From NCBI GenBank assembly GCA_003971905.1, contig RSEE01000025.1:186001-250000 (forward strand): 64,000 nucleotides of DNA, read 5' to 3'. Of the stretch, positions 47,867 through 59,607 are shown piece by piece (positions within the stretch are counted from its first letter, which is position 1; every line of letters begins with the position of its first letter). This DNA comes from Moniliella sp. 'wahieum' (lineage: Eukaryota > Basidiomycota > Moniliellomycetes > Moniliellales > Moniliellaceae). The notes beneath the pieces were generated by a model, which had not been told where the DNA came from, ran no database searches, and saw nothing but the letters and a program-made list of their open reading frames with translations. The position numbers were made by a program, and so were the translations under genes.

Positions 47867-49243
47867 AAAATGAGCACAAGCATAGGCTCTTTCGTCTTCT
47901 TTTTCCCTTCCCTATTCTACCTTACCTGGTCCCCTCTTCAGCCCCTTACCCCCCTCCTACAAGTCCGACTTTCCGTTAATTCCTTGATTTTTTCCCGTCC
48001 GATCCGCCATATTGGTACTGCTGGTACCTCACCCTTCCAATGCCCCTATGACCCCTGTCTCCTCTTTCTCTCCAAACGGGATCTCGCCTGCGTATTGTCC
48101 GTCTGGCCGGGCCCACGACACCATTATTCTCATTCCCTCCTTTGACTGGCTCTTTGAATTCCAATTTTCACTCGCTTGAGTTTCCATTAGTATACACAAA
48201 AACGTTCTGGTACAGCCCTCTTCTCGCGCTTTTCTGTCGTTCTCGTCTTGCATACACTCTTGGGGTGCATCTTCCCTCCGGACTGAGTACTGTTTTGTCG
48301 ATGCATTGTTGAGCGTGTGTCGTATTTTTGATGGCCTTTCTCGGGTTTCATAGGAAATGGAAGGCATACAGTATAGTTATTCCCTTGCGAGCAAGCCCCT
48401 TTTGCGGTGGTCCCCCAGATTATGAAAGTTGGAAGAGTGCGGGGCGCACTGGCGTTTATAACAAAGCACCACACGCCGGATGAGATTGCTGAGCGCGCAG
48501 ACCGGTTCAGGCGCAGCTCATCTTTGTCCCACAGCGGTAAGCTCTGTAAGGAATAATGACATGAATTCAACAGTATAGTGCTGGGTCCTCGCTCCATGCC
48601 ACTGCGAGGCTAATCAATATCAATCCACACACCTGTGCTCCTGTCACGTCTTTTGTGGTTAAACGTTAGGCCGTGTAATGATTGTAGGGCCTTGAGCCCC
48701 CTATACACCTACTAACACTTTCCTGTGAGTACTACTATGGCCCTCCTCTGATATTTTATCCACATGGGCGAAGACCATATATGGAGGGGACGTAGGAGTT
48801 GCAGAAAACCAAGGAGGAATAACCTGCACGCCCATTTGGATGTTGGGGAACTGCCAGACGCTCATATAGAAGCGGGTACCTTAGGGTTAGAACCGCACGT
48901 GCATATAGAAGGTGGACCCAGAGTACTGAGAGATCGGTCCCGATTCCTGCCTGCACCAGCCTCACATCCAAAATTAATCAGCTCAATCCGTTTTATTGGG
49001 GCTGCTTCTTAGTAGAAGAGTTATTGATTGGTGTGCTAGTATCCATACAACAACACCCACACCCAACCGTGGTATGCCTAACGTTGGCACCCAGAGCCCA
49101 CAATTCGAAAATCAAAACCACAAACCGAGAGACGTTGGAACAAGGAGGATAGGATTGAGCAAACGACAGAACAGGAAGAAACGAGAGTGTGCGGTAAAGT
49201 TTGATTCCACGTCAATCTAAATCTAAAAGGGAGCGAGCATGCG
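47867..49243. other. Convergent intergenic region
   Basis: Between the cyclin and SYG1 stop codons. T/C-rich downstream of the cyclin, then lower-GC sequence with repeat copy D. No gene. Confidence 0.5.
48473..48565 (+). repeat. Dispersed element, partial copy D
   Basis: ACGCCGGATGAG, then ATTGCTGAGCGCGCA (insert relative to copy B), GACCGGT and TCTTTGTCCC. It continues with GGTAAGCTCTGTAAGGAATAATGA, which resembles the end of copy B (GCTTTGTAAATGATATGA). Confidence 0.55.
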
Positions 49244-52171
49244 TTACCCTGAGAGCCCCGTCCGCTGGGCTGGACCGGCTTCCACATCGCTGTTGCCCAT
49301 ATCAGCTGCGTCCGAATTGAGGGTATGCGCATCCGTCTCGGAGCCGTCCGAGGGGGACTGGGCCATAGCCGAAGCAAGCAGTGTGCTTGTCGTCTTCCTG
49401 GGCAGGGGACATATCGTAAGGAAGAGGCATGTCGGCCGTGGCGCGATAACGATCCGCATTGCCCAAATGCTCGTTCTCCACACGTAGAAACATCCACTGC
49501 CACCGCCGCAGCATCTCGAGCCAAGCCACTAGCAAAGCTCGTGCCAGCCCACTGGACAATGAACTAGGGAGAGGAATGAGGTAAAGGAGCCAGGAGAGAC
49601 GGAGGACCAAGTCGCTCGCCATGGCCCAGTAGTACACAGGCCAATGTTCATAGTACATTAGTTCTGCACGCAGCAAGAAATGGAATCGCTTGCCCACCCG
49701 GTAGGGTTGACCGTCAGACCCAGACCGGGCCGTGTCTTGCCTAAAGACCAATCCATCAATACATCCCAAAGGCCCGAGTAGGTCGAATTGAGTAGTGCGG
49801 CACAGATCCAAAAGCCAAGTCCGGTTGGACCTGATCCCATCCAGCGCCAGTGAGCGTACGCGTAGGCATTGAGGATGCTGGCTGTGTACTTGCCACCATT
49901 GGCCAAGTGAACCGTTTGCCTCGAATCGACCAGCGGCGTAAGCACTGGGTTAACCGGATCAGGGAGGTAGCATCGTCAAGCCCCCGTCCAACGGCTCGTA
50001 TTCGCATCGCATATTCCATCCCAGCATGGCTCCAAGTCCACCCCCCCTGACGGTACTGGCATTGCATCAACCATAGAGTGGACAATGTAAAGGTCAAGCT
50101 AGTGCCAACATCACCAAGCATGAAATCAGAAAACTGGACCGCATAGGACGTAGGTACCAAGCGGCTGATAGAACACGGAGAACAGCCTCGCGGAGCCAGC
50201 GACGGGTTTCGGGCCACAATGCGCCCTGGGACGAAGATGACAAAAAGGGCAGAGGCCAACCAGAGAGCAGGCCAAGCCGTGGGAGGGATGGATGACGGTG
50301 GCCCGGCTCATCCGGATGGAAAACGAGAGTCGCGCAGCCAGAGCAAGTGAAAGCAAGAACCATGCCGGCAGTTCAAACGATTGGTGAGGATCTAACGTGG
50401 ACCGTGGATCCCATTCAAAATAAACGGCGCGTTGATACGATAGTATTGGAACGCTAGGCGGCACACGCCAAAAAGGAAAGCAAAGGTGGTGGGCAGGTAA
50501 AAGGCAGTGTAGACGCGCCAGAGCAGCTCCCATTCAGGTCCACGGACCAGGGGGTCTATCTCCAGTGCATTCCCCACCGCATCCACGGTCATCGTTGCTG
50601 CCAGTCCCGTTGCCATTCCGGCACGGAACACTGAGGCATAGTGGGTTCGGGCAGCCGAATCAAAGCCACCAGTCACACTTCGCAAGCGCGCCAATGCCCG
50701 CTTGCGGTCCCCCTGTTCAAAGTAAGCTGTGAACAGCTCCTCAGCCGAGATCATCAGATCATCGACTTTGTGCGAAGTGTAAAGTGGGGAAGGCTTAGCC
50801 TGAGCGGCAAGGTAAGCGTCTGATATGCCATGAATACCGAACACTTTGCTTGCCTTCTTGAGAATCTTGACAAAGCCGGTGCGGTTGAGAATAGCGTAAT
50901 TTTTGAGGATACAGAAGCCGCGGTAGAGTTCAATCATGGCATTTTGAGTTTCTTGGCCGCGGCCCACGTACGCTTCTGGATCCCGGCTCTGAACCGCAGC
51001 CACATTGTCGCTCCGCGTTCGCCATCTCAGCAATAATGTGCTCCGCCACCGTAGCAGGCACATTATCCAGTGCTGTTACCCACGCTGTTCCTCCTCGTCG
51101 TAGATGGTGGTTACTCGACGAAGAGGAGCGTTCTTCGCCGTCTCTGCCCTTTTGGGGCGTCTACGGGGGGTGCCCGCGCTACGCCCCGGTGGGTCTTGGC
51201 CGGGCTTACCCAAAGGTTTGGCTTCCGAGGATGCCTGGGCGGAACTGCGAGGTAATCCAGGGACGAGATCCTCAACGAACTGACGCATCTGGGTCATGGC
51301 ATTGTGATTGGGAGCGTGGCGCTTGAACGCACGGCGGTGATCGACTAGTTCGCGCGAGCTGACGAGCAATCATGGCGAAACGTTGCCTCAAACTCCGCCT
51401 CGCGTTCGAGGTAGAAGGTGGTAATTTTGTTTAGTTCCGAGTCGGACCGGCCAAGAATGCGTTCTGGATAGTCGAAGTGCGCTTCGACCAAATTGCGATA
51501 TGCTTGATGGCTGCCTCTTGCGCTGGGTCCACTGGGACCATCTCGGAGGGTGGCGAGGAAAAGGAGGCATCGTCGGAGGCTATAGGGGTCGATGTGCCCA
51601 TCGGTCACAGAAGGCATGGTGGGTGGATGAGGGCCTCTCCGCATGCTACGGCAGTAGGAAACATGCTGCTGTGATGGGAGGCGGTGTGATAAGGCAGAGC
51701 GCCAAGTGGAGACCATGGCCGAGTCAGGTGGTGGGATGTGTAGAGGAGGGTGGAGCGGGGACAGAGCAGATAGCCTCCTCAATCGTCATGCGGTGTTTTG
51801 GCCAAATCAATGGGTGGTAGATCGGCAGGGACGTTGATTGTGGGAGAGATTAAAGGAGAGGGCGCAGCCACGTGGAGAAGTAACCTGATGCGCCAGGGCT
51901 CTGGGTACCGTCTGAGGCAGGTGTGCTGGGCAAGAGGGGTTGGTGCTCACTCGATGGCCCGAGGCCGCTAAAGAGTAAGCTGGCGCGGCGGAAAGTGCTC
52001 CAGGCGGGAGACCGGTGCGGAGGCCGCGAGAGCAAGCTTACGTTGCGCAACAATACGCTGAGCCCGGCGGCCTTGGACCTGCTTGATGAGCTTCTTCAGC
52101 CCCTTGTAGTCGAGATAGGCACGCCTCCACTCAGGCTGCGCGTTGTCCTCCAGGTAGCGGCCAAACTTCAT
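49244..52171 (-). CDS. SYG1: SPX-EXS phosphate exporter (Syg1/XPR1 family)
   Basis: The SPX domain senses inositol pyrophosphates and the EXS domain exports phosphate. The start at 52171 gives MKFGRYLEDNAQPEWRRAYL, then YKGLKKLIKQVQ, the SPX N-terminus. SPX continues with SDSELNKITTFYLEREAEFE (about 51400) and ELYRGFCILKNYAILNRTGF, VKILKKASKVFG (about 50880). EXS segments: INAPFIL, YAVQFSDFMLGDVGTSLTFT (about 50090), FANGGKY-like LANGGKYTASILNAYAYAHW, DVLMDWSL, MYYEHWPVYYWAMASDLVLR and RRWQWMFLRVENEHLGNADR, the usual end. The tail is Ser/Asp-rich; TGA at about 49244. Multiple frame changes (about six). About 960 residues, as in fungal Syg1. Divergent from eL36. Confidence 0.88.
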
Positions 52172-52614
52172 AGTGGCTGAGTTGCGTACAAGACAAAGGG
52201 GAACGCAGGTCGAACACCCAGGACGACAGGGAAGGCGGCAGGCAAGGGGGGAGACGCGGCGGGGGTGAGGATGTGGGAAGAGAAAGAGGAGGGGAGGAGG
52301 AGAGGAGAAGAGGAGAGAAAGGAGAAGAAGGAGGGAGACGAGATAAAAGGTACCAGGGGGAGGGCCCACCCCGCTTGAGCTCATCCCCTCCTGCGCAATG
52401 GATCGAGAGCAGCCACCCGCTCCACCCCCAACACACCCAACGTGCGCGTCAAAGACTTTTGGCGTAATTATCGTTGTGGCATAATAATCGACATCACCTC
52501 GCTGGCTCATGCACTCATGCGTCAGCATGTCAGGGCTGCTAACCTCAATTTCAACGCCCTCAGTATATGCGACAGCAAGCAGTGACGCGGCGGGAACACA
52601 GGGTTCTGGAGGTG

Positions 52615-52620
52615 CACGTG
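52615..52620. promoter_or_regulatory. CACGTG E-box
   Basis: GCACGTGACC context. CACGTG is the core for Pho4-type phosphate regulators and for Cbf1. It lies 444 bp from the SYG1 start and 169 bp from the eL36 start, so either gene could be the target. Confidence 0.4.
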
Positions 52621-52653
52621 ACCGGCTTTGGTTTGCCATGCCTGACTCGGTGG

Positions 52654-52694
52654 AACCCTAGCGGGATATCTGCCGCAGTGGGTGTGATAGGGTT
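52654..52694. promoter_or_regulatory. Inverted telobox pair (AACCCTA ... TAGGGTT)
   Basis: AACCCTA at 52654-52660 and TAGGGTT at 52688-52694, 95-135 bp before the eL36 ATG. Tbf1-like factors bind this heptamer in ribosomal-protein promoters of many fungi. Confidence 0.5.
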
Positions 52695-52788
52695 CTGCCT
52701 GCCGTCCAGGTTAGGTGCTCAACGCTGATGCTTTGAGCGCACGAAGGCAGCTAGCTGCAGATTGCCGTCAGCCAACCTACTCGCCGCC

Positions 52789-53252
52789 ATGGTCCGCAAC
52801 TCGTCCAACCCCATCCACAAGCCCACTGTTGCGCGCTCCGGTCTTGCCTGGGGTATTTCCCGCGGCCACAAGACTGAGCGCCGCGTGGTTCCTGCTCGTC
52901 CTGCCGCGATGAAGGGCCACACGTCGCAGCGCAATCTCATTGTCAAGTCGGTCATCCGTGAGGTCGCTGGCTTTGCTCCTTACGAACGGCGCGCCATGGA
53001 ACTCCTCCGCAACTCCAAGGCGTTATAATTCTGGCTTGGACATCCTCTACAACCCTGGCTGCGGGGGGAGGGGGGGATGCTCTGATGCTGATCGCGTCCT
53101 GGTAATACGTTTCTGTACTGACTTGTGGCTCATTTGCAGGACAGCGCGCTCGCAAGTTCATGAAGAAGCGCCTCGGCACCCTCAAGCGTGCTAAAGCAAG
53201 GTCGAGGCTCTGCAGAACGTGGATTGCTGAACAGCGCCGTGCTGGTCACTAA
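52789..53252 (+). CDS. RPL36: 60S ribosomal protein eL36
   Basis: Cytosolic large-subunit protein. The ATG at 52789 (GCCGCCATGGTC) gives MVRNSSNPIHKPTVARSGLA, GISRGHKTERR, then family motifs VKSVIREVAGFAPYERRAME, LLRNSK and, after an intron, RARKFMKKRLGTLKRAKA and IAEQRRAGH. The intron spans about 53020-53139 with branch ACTGAC (53117-53122) and acceptor TTTGCAG. The donor in the assembly is GCGTTA, probably GTGCGTTA with a lost T. Exon 2 needs three corrections in ~90 bp: one missing A near 53142, one missing A near 53198 and one extra G near 53221. The intact ancestral protein is obvious, so this is either a sequencing artefact or a freshly dead copy. Confidence 0.9.
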
Positions 53253-53587
53253 ATGGCTCACCCCTGGTTGCTTGTCCCTATGAATTCAGTACTCAGTGCT
53301 CTGCATACCCGCCTTTCATGTTACTTGTCCTTCATTACGTCGTTTCACTTCCATCCACGCCTTCGTCCGTCCTCGCCTCTTGTCAGCTGTTCCCGTTGTC
53401 GGATCTGAGTGTGGCTGTGTCCACCATGGCTCTTGCCTCACTTCTTGCCCGATAGAAACATAACCTGAGGTGTGTGATGCTGGGGGACCTATGGCTGTCT
53501 TTCTGCTGCTGTTGTTGCGATGGTAATCCCATGATTTGACGCAAGCGATGGTAATTCCATGATTTGCCGCAATATTGATGGATAAGA
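53253..53587. other. Convergent 3' region
   Basis: 3' flanks of eL36 and SGF11. A near-duplicate phrase GATGGTAAT(C/T)CCATGATTTG occurs twice (about 53519 and 53548). No gene. Confidence 0.5.
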
Positions 53588-54931
53588 TTAGTTGTCGAGT
53601 ATACTGTTGTCGCTCAGGTCACTTTCATTATCGTCCAGATTGTCAGCGCCGTCGCCGTCGTCGTCGTCGCCGCCGCCACTGATCGCGCCGTCGGGATATG
53701 CAGACGGTTGTGAAGCGTTCGGATTGGAACCGTCTTCGCTTCCACTTTCCCAAAGACCATGATCTGAATCCTCCTCGCTTTCTGATTCCTGGCCCGAGAG
53801 GGCCGAAGAGGACCTGCTACCAAAAGCACAAGCAGTCAGTCACCGCACTCTGTTGAGCAAAAGGAATGGGAGCAAAGGCCATACACTATCTGGACTGCCC
53901 AGCCTGGTTTGTGCCACGCCGGAGAGCTTAGACTTAGGCGGGCTAGCCCGGGATCGGCCAGGGGTAGGCTGCCCTTCTTGTCGACTTCGATCGTGTCAGC
54001 AGTGATGGAGCTAGAGGTTTTGAGCTTGGGTCTGGCTCGGTCTTGGCTCTTGACACTCTCTGTCCCGCTGGGAGCTGGTGACGCCCGCGCGCTGGCCACA
54101 TTAGGGTTCAAGGGCGAGGCAGCAAAAACGGTACTGTTTCCTGCACGAGACGTGATCGAGTGCACGGCTAAATATGGGACGCACGATGGTTAGTATGCTA
54201 AAACGAAAGGGGAGGGGGACCTACTCTTTTTTTGGCGGCCCCGGCCTCCTCGTCCCGAGGCATCGCCCCGTTTGGAGTTCGGCTTGAGTAAGTGACCGTC
54301 CGGGGCGCGGATGCGTTTGCGAGCTTCCAATGCAGCTTGAACTCGTGGGGTGGATAAAAGGAGACTTGAGGTGTCGGGAGTAGCATTGGGGGTGGGTGAG
54401 TTGCGGGCAGAGAGAGCCTGCTTGCGAGCAGCACTGGCTGCCTTGCCGCTTGAACCAATGCCAAGGCACTTGGCAGATGAACCGCATAACGATTGCTACT
54501 CACTTGGCGCGAGCATACCACACATTCAAAGAGAGGGTTCTGGGCATACATGTCGGGTTTGCCAGCTTGGCTGCCTGGGGGTGACAACTGACGTGGTGGC
54601 CGACGCAGCAGCTGAGTTGGGGGACGTTGATCCACTCGAGGAAGGCGGAGGTCCGCTTTTGAGCGTCGCGTCTTGGGAGCTCGACGAAGCAGCTTTGGAG
54701 GTATCTTCGGTACCAGCCCCACGGAGCATATGCCCAGAGAGAACAGAGCGCACCGCTGGCCGCACGTATGACACACGTCCCCAATCGTCTCGGCGCGGCG
54801 GCGCTTGGCAGTCAACCGCCAGTTGACAGCAGACTGTGATACCATGTCGCGAACCAGGCGTCGTACAGACGTTTGCTTAGGCGCTGGATACCGCCTGAGG
54901 CAGCGCCATCCAACGCGGTCTCGTCGGCCAT
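53588..54931 (-). CDS. SGF11: Sgf11, SAGA deubiquitinase-module subunit
   Basis: Bridges the SAGA deubiquitinase module (with Sus1, Sgf73, Ubp8) to nucleosomes for H2B deubiquitylation. The start MADETALDGAASGG at 54931 is followed by the Sus1-binding-type helix IQRLSKRLYDALVRDMVSQS (one C lost near 54865). The Sgf11 zinc finger at about 54480-54535 reads FECVVCSRQVSSNRYAVHLP, then KCLGIG after restoring one lost A (C-x2-C...H-x3-C). Then a basic STPRVQAALEARKRIRAPDG and RGGRGRQKK. An intron follows (about 54170-54223: GTAGGT, TACTAACC branch, ATTTAG). The next exon is Ser/Ala-rich (TVHSITSRAGNS...). A second intron ends near 53816 (GACTGAC...TTGGTAG). The acidic tail (GDDDDGDGADNLDDNESDL) ends in TAA at 53588-53590. 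Confidence 0.82.
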
Positions 54932-56830
54932 AGCGGTAGGCTTGGGAAGGGATGTCGGTCAGGTGGTGGTGCGTTCGATCAGGTAAAATCACCCGCACTG
55001 CGCCGCAGTGCGTGGGGAGACCTGAAACAATGAAACGAGAATTCTGGTCGGGCGCAGCTGTCAGCCGCAGAACAGACGCGTGGGGAAGGCAACGATGTTA
55101 CGCTGGGGGCGATGGTGGTGGCAGTGAACGGCCAGAGTGACCCGTGGAACCTGGGGCCAGCAAGAAGGCGAAAATGAGTAAAGGTGAAGTTCCTAGTACT
55201 ATAGGGAACAAATAATAATACTATCACCGACGAACCAACAGTTGATGCATCATGGCTCTGACCATCATCGTGTCAATAAGCAGCCTGGTACAGATCCCGA
55301 AGTGATGCTCAGGTTTGACGCGGATAGGAATGTGGCTACGGCGGGATGGCCCGAGACACTGCCTTCAGTGTGTTGCGCCCGCGTGCGACTTTGAGAAGAA
55401 GGCCAATGGAGACTCGATCCATGTATAACACAGGCGGGTGTTCAACAGAAAAGGCACATGAAAATGGCAGGCAGATACATCGCGGCCGACGCTAATAATG
55501 TCCTATGGTGTGTGGTGCACGTTTTCATGCGATATAGGAGGGCTGATGGAGCGGGTTGGGGGATATACCAAGCACATATTCGGCAACCTCAGGGAAGTTG
55601 CGGGAGAGGACCGGCTAGCTCCCAAATCTATCTATTCTCGGCGCGTTGTCGCTGTCGTCCTACTATTAAAACTCTTCGGACGTGGTTTAATACTTCTCTC
55701 TAGCAATGGAAGCGATCGAAGCTGTGGACAGAATGCTGCTTCGTATCGCTCCTTCTGCTGAATTGCCTGTCAGTAGACCAACAACCCACTCTATATGACT
55801 CGGGATATCCGTTACGTATTTGGCGACAGGTTGTGTCCAGCACCGAGACTGGCGTTTTGCTGAAAACTCCATCTCGGTGGGGGGGAGGGGTGTATACATA
55901 CGAACGGAGGGATCATCGAGATCATCTTCGATCTCTGGTTCGGCCATCACCTCGCCCTCCTCGTTTTCCATTGCACATCGAAGCCCAGGCTGTTCACTGG
56001 ACCGCACTCTTCCTCCCACCCATCTTTGATGGGGGGGGGGGGGAGCGCGAACTTCCAAAACGAGTGAAGTGGATGGGCGCCTTGGACTTTTTGTTCGGGG
56101 GGCGCTGGCATATCTTCACATTATGGGTTGGCCGGAGCGCCGGAGCGCTGAGCTGTGGCTATTAGAGCGCTATGAATAAACGGGGAGGTGGAGAGTAACC
56201 AGAGTCGCCGAGTCCTCTCGATTACTGGGACAGAGGTCTGAATACGGTGAGCGTCCAATGTGTGTTCCATGTTACCGTACGAAGTGCTGGCCTCGCACGC
56301 TGTCGGCGTCCCTCGGATGGGGATGTCTAGACTGCCTCTGCCACAAACGAGCCGCAGCGTCAAAACGACCAACGATCATGCATTCGGGTCTACTATCGAT
56401 GATCATCGATCAAGGACGATCGCTTATCGCTTTATCGACTTACCGATGTCTATTTGCGAGTTACCCCGATTGAATATTGAGCGCCAAGCTAGTGACCGGT
56501 GAGTGAAACAACGCGCAACACGTGACAGGCAGGACACGACACCAAGCGTCGCTGTCTCCAGCCCTAAGTTCTTCCGATCAGTTCCATTCACCAAGTGCCA
56601 AATGCGGATGGCATAGAAATACAGGAGAATCAGCTATCTGCAGGGCGAGCTGTGTGGATGGTATGCACAGATGCCGCATCAAGGAAAGTACCTGCTAGAA
56701 GCAAGAGAGTTGTCCATTTGCGCCCAGCTGAGTGAAGGCCGAAGGCGCGGAACAAAAAAAGTAAAAGACGGATGAGGGAGCGTGAGGTTGAAGCGTAAAA
56801 GGAAAGGCGAAACGGGGTAGAACTCTCTTC
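54932..56830. other. Intergenic island, nothing supported
   Basis: 1.9 kb with no supported gene. It contains a G13 run (56031-56043) and an ATCGATGATCATCGATC palindromic patch (about 56395-56412). ORFs show no domains. Confidence 0.5.
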
Positions 56831-59607
56831 TCAAGGTGTCCAGTCAGACTGGTAGAGCGGCAACGCGGGCATGTCCAGCTCATCGGGGTCGGATAGGGAA
56901 GGAAGTGAACGAGGGCCCGGGGTAAAAAAGTCCCCCTTCGCAAGGGGGTGGAAGAGGTTGTAGAGTCAGGGCGGGTACAGCCGGTTGACGTACGTGATGG
57001 GCTTTGCTGAGCTTGGGCGAATGACCAGAGGGGCATCAAGTCGCCCGCACTCAGCGCTCGGGCAAGAGGCGGTAATCCCATCAGGGTCTCGCCATCGGCT
57101 GGCGAGCGCACTTCGTGACTTTCGTTGGATTCCGATGGGGTCGGGGGACCATCGGCATCGCTGGGCCGCCAGCTGGGTAAAGATGAACCAGAAGAGGAGG
57201 CTCGTGAGCGTAGTTGGTCAGGCGGTACATGGCCATCTTGCGAATGAACAAGGCTGGGCCCGGCTTCGTTCGCGACAACGGCCTGCTGCCATGGCACAGG
57301 GGAAGTTCCCTCTCCAACCTGTTGGAAGGGTAAAATATTAACATGATCAGATGTTGTGGGGCTCATTCTGCTTTGCACGTGCACATCCACATCTTCCATT
57401 TCCTTCGCAGGAAGAGGAACATCATCGGGACAAGAACGCGGCGGGACAGACAGAGGCGGAGCCTGTACGCTTGCCAGGAAAGGGGAGGCTGATGAGCAAA
57501 CAAGGGTTGCGTGCTTTCACGCCACAGCGCCAATTGAGCTTCCGCCTCAGCGCGGGCTTGATACTGTGCCCAAAACGCCATTTGGATTTGTTCCACGGCA
57601 CGCTGGGCGTCGAGCGCAGCACGTTCTGCGCAGCAGCCCGACCTTCAGTCTGAGCCAGCAGAGCTGGCCAACGCTCCAGTTCCTGGTCTGCGGCCTGCAT
57701 GCGCGTCTCGACCGTAGCCAGCCGACCTTTAAGTTCGTCCACCTGGGCCTGCAAGACATCATCTCATCGGCCTTGGCACGCTGAAGAGCGGCAAACTGGT
57801 CAGCATGACGGATGGTTTGGGTGCGCAACTCTTGTTGAACCATGGCCAACTGATTTCGGGCAGATTCGAGCGCAGCAGTGTCACGTTCCCGCTCACGTTC
57901 TCTCCCACGGTCCTCCGAAGGGTGTGCAAGCGCAGTGCGCGATCCAGGTCGCGAGAGTGAAGTGAGACAGACGAAAGCGTTGGACTTGGTCCGCTTCCAC
58001 GGCCACGGGCCTTGTGTAACCCACGCCGCCCATCCTCCGCATGGGAGCCATGGTTTCTCCCGCTAATGGTACAGGTGACGTGCCCAGTCGCAAGGCGCGA
58101 AGTGGCGTACTCATCGGACGAGGAGGCACCTCATCTCGAGGGGAATCAAGAACCTCGGCCTCGGGTTCGGAAATAGAGTCCGTCTCAGACTCAAGCTCAG
58201 AGCTAATGGGGGAATCGAAAGTAATGGGGCACTGAGGCTCGGATGAGGGCGGCAACGGCATGTCCGGAGCGGGCGAGGGCACTTCCTTCATGACAGGAGT
58301 AGACGGGGGGGGATGAACGGTGTGGGCCCGGGCGTGGCCAGTGCGCAAGCCAGAGCCCGACAGGGCGTACGGATGCGAGGCAAGCCAGCTCGAAAGCCAG
58401 CCGAGAGAAGCAGGCTGGCAGGGCGCTGGCGGCGAAGAAAAGCAGCGTTGGCGGCCCGAGCGCCCTCCGAAGTTTCATCCTCTTCCCCTTCTTCTCTCCA
58501 CCAACGGTGCCAGCCCTTCCTCCCCGTTTCGCCAGTCCTTGCTGAAAGACTGAACGAAACAGGCCTGGAACGGGGTCGCGCAGCGAAAAGTGGCCATCTC
58601 GTTCCCTGCGGTCGGCATTCGCGTTAAGTGTTCATTCGCCTCCAAAATACGAGACGTGCGGGCTGAGTTGATCCCATCGGCACCGTGCAATTCGTCGAAA
58701 TCAGGGAGCTGGAGCTGTCTTTCGCCACCATGCAATGAGGAGGAAAACGAAGTGGGGCGGGAGGGAGGAGGAAGGCTGAAGCGGAGGAGGGGTCCACTCT
58801 GGATCCTGCGTTCCCTAGGGTCATTATGCATCGAGTTCTTGAGGATGGGGCGGCTGGCAGAGGGGAGGCGAGGGTGAGAAGAGGTGCGACCCTCCAGCTT
58901 GGAGAGTGAGCTGAGACGGCTATCTGGGGAAGATGCATCGTCCTCAGTGTCACTGCCGGAGGGTGACGTAGACAAGTCGTTGGAACGGGTAATATTCTTG
59001 CGCTGCTGAGGCCACCGCCAAGCCAGCTGAGGCTTCGTCAGAGTTGGAATCGAGGACTCTGGTGAAATCAACGAAGCTGCCGAAGGCTGAGTGCTCGCAC
59101 TGCAAATTGAAGAAGGCCGAGCACCCGCTGGGCCAGCAAGGATCTCCATACTCTGACGTCCAGTGGACATGCTTGGTTGACGGATATGTCTGCTAGGCCG
59201 GCGAGTGTGTACAGTGGCTGGCGTTGGAGTAGAGGCAGGTGAGGGAATGGAGTCCAGCGGGGGCGGAAGAGGTGGGTCCGCGTTCCTCGGAGTGACCGGC
59301 GCAGACATAGGCTCCACCGGGAAATTTCACTTGGCTCGGGTACGATCTGGGCAAGGCACATGGACGGGGAAGATGAGGCAGCAGGGGCGGGATCGAACGA
59401 TGTGTCCTCCACCGCAACTGGAAGGGGGGGCATGCCTAGGTCGGAAGGAAATGGCGAAAGCTGAGGAGTGAAGAGGCCGGGGGCGAGTTCGGTAGCCGAA
59501 TCAACGCTTGAATGCCCAGAAGTGAACGGTCGAGGCGGTAAGGAGACAGACAAAGACGCAGTGCGGGAGTGGCCCCGCCCGTGGCGGAGGGAAGACACGC
59601 GGGCCAT
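56831..59607 (-). CDS. Long Ser/Pro-rich coiled-coil protein, unrecognised
   Basis: About 920 codons on the minus strand across several frames. The N-terminal part (MARVSSLRHGRGHSRTASLS, then TPQLSPFPSDLG) is Ser/Pro-rich with RRPSRHIRQPSMS and SDTEDDASSPDSRLSS. A coiled coil lies at about 57420-57900 (SARNQLAMVQQELRTQTIRH, LQAQVDELKGRLATVETRM, ARAEAEAQLALWRE). The C-terminal third is disordered and ends with DPDELDMPALPLYQSDWTP, TGA at 56831-56833. Coding character extends upstream of 59607 to about 59860 (RSPSFTEPCVPGERPVSAST), so the true start is probably further upstream. The architecture (disorder, coiled coil, acidic end) suggests a scaffold, but no family is recognised. Confidence 0.5.

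Larger units (their letters stand above)
52172..52788. promoter_or_regulatory. SYG1/eL36 divergent promoter region
   Basis: 617 bp. On the SYG1 side a ~95-bp polypurine tract (about 52258-52350; CT-rich on the SYG1 sense strand) is a typical fungal promoter/5' UTR pyrimidine tract. It also holds a CACGTG box (52615-52620) and an inverted pair of AACCCTA/TAGGGTT sites (52654-52694) on the eL36 side. Confidence 0.6.

Noticed and set aside
53020-53139. Box C/D snoRNA in the eL36 intron
   Set aside because: CTGATG and CTGA-like words are present but no proper RUGAUGA box C, terminal stem or guide was seen.
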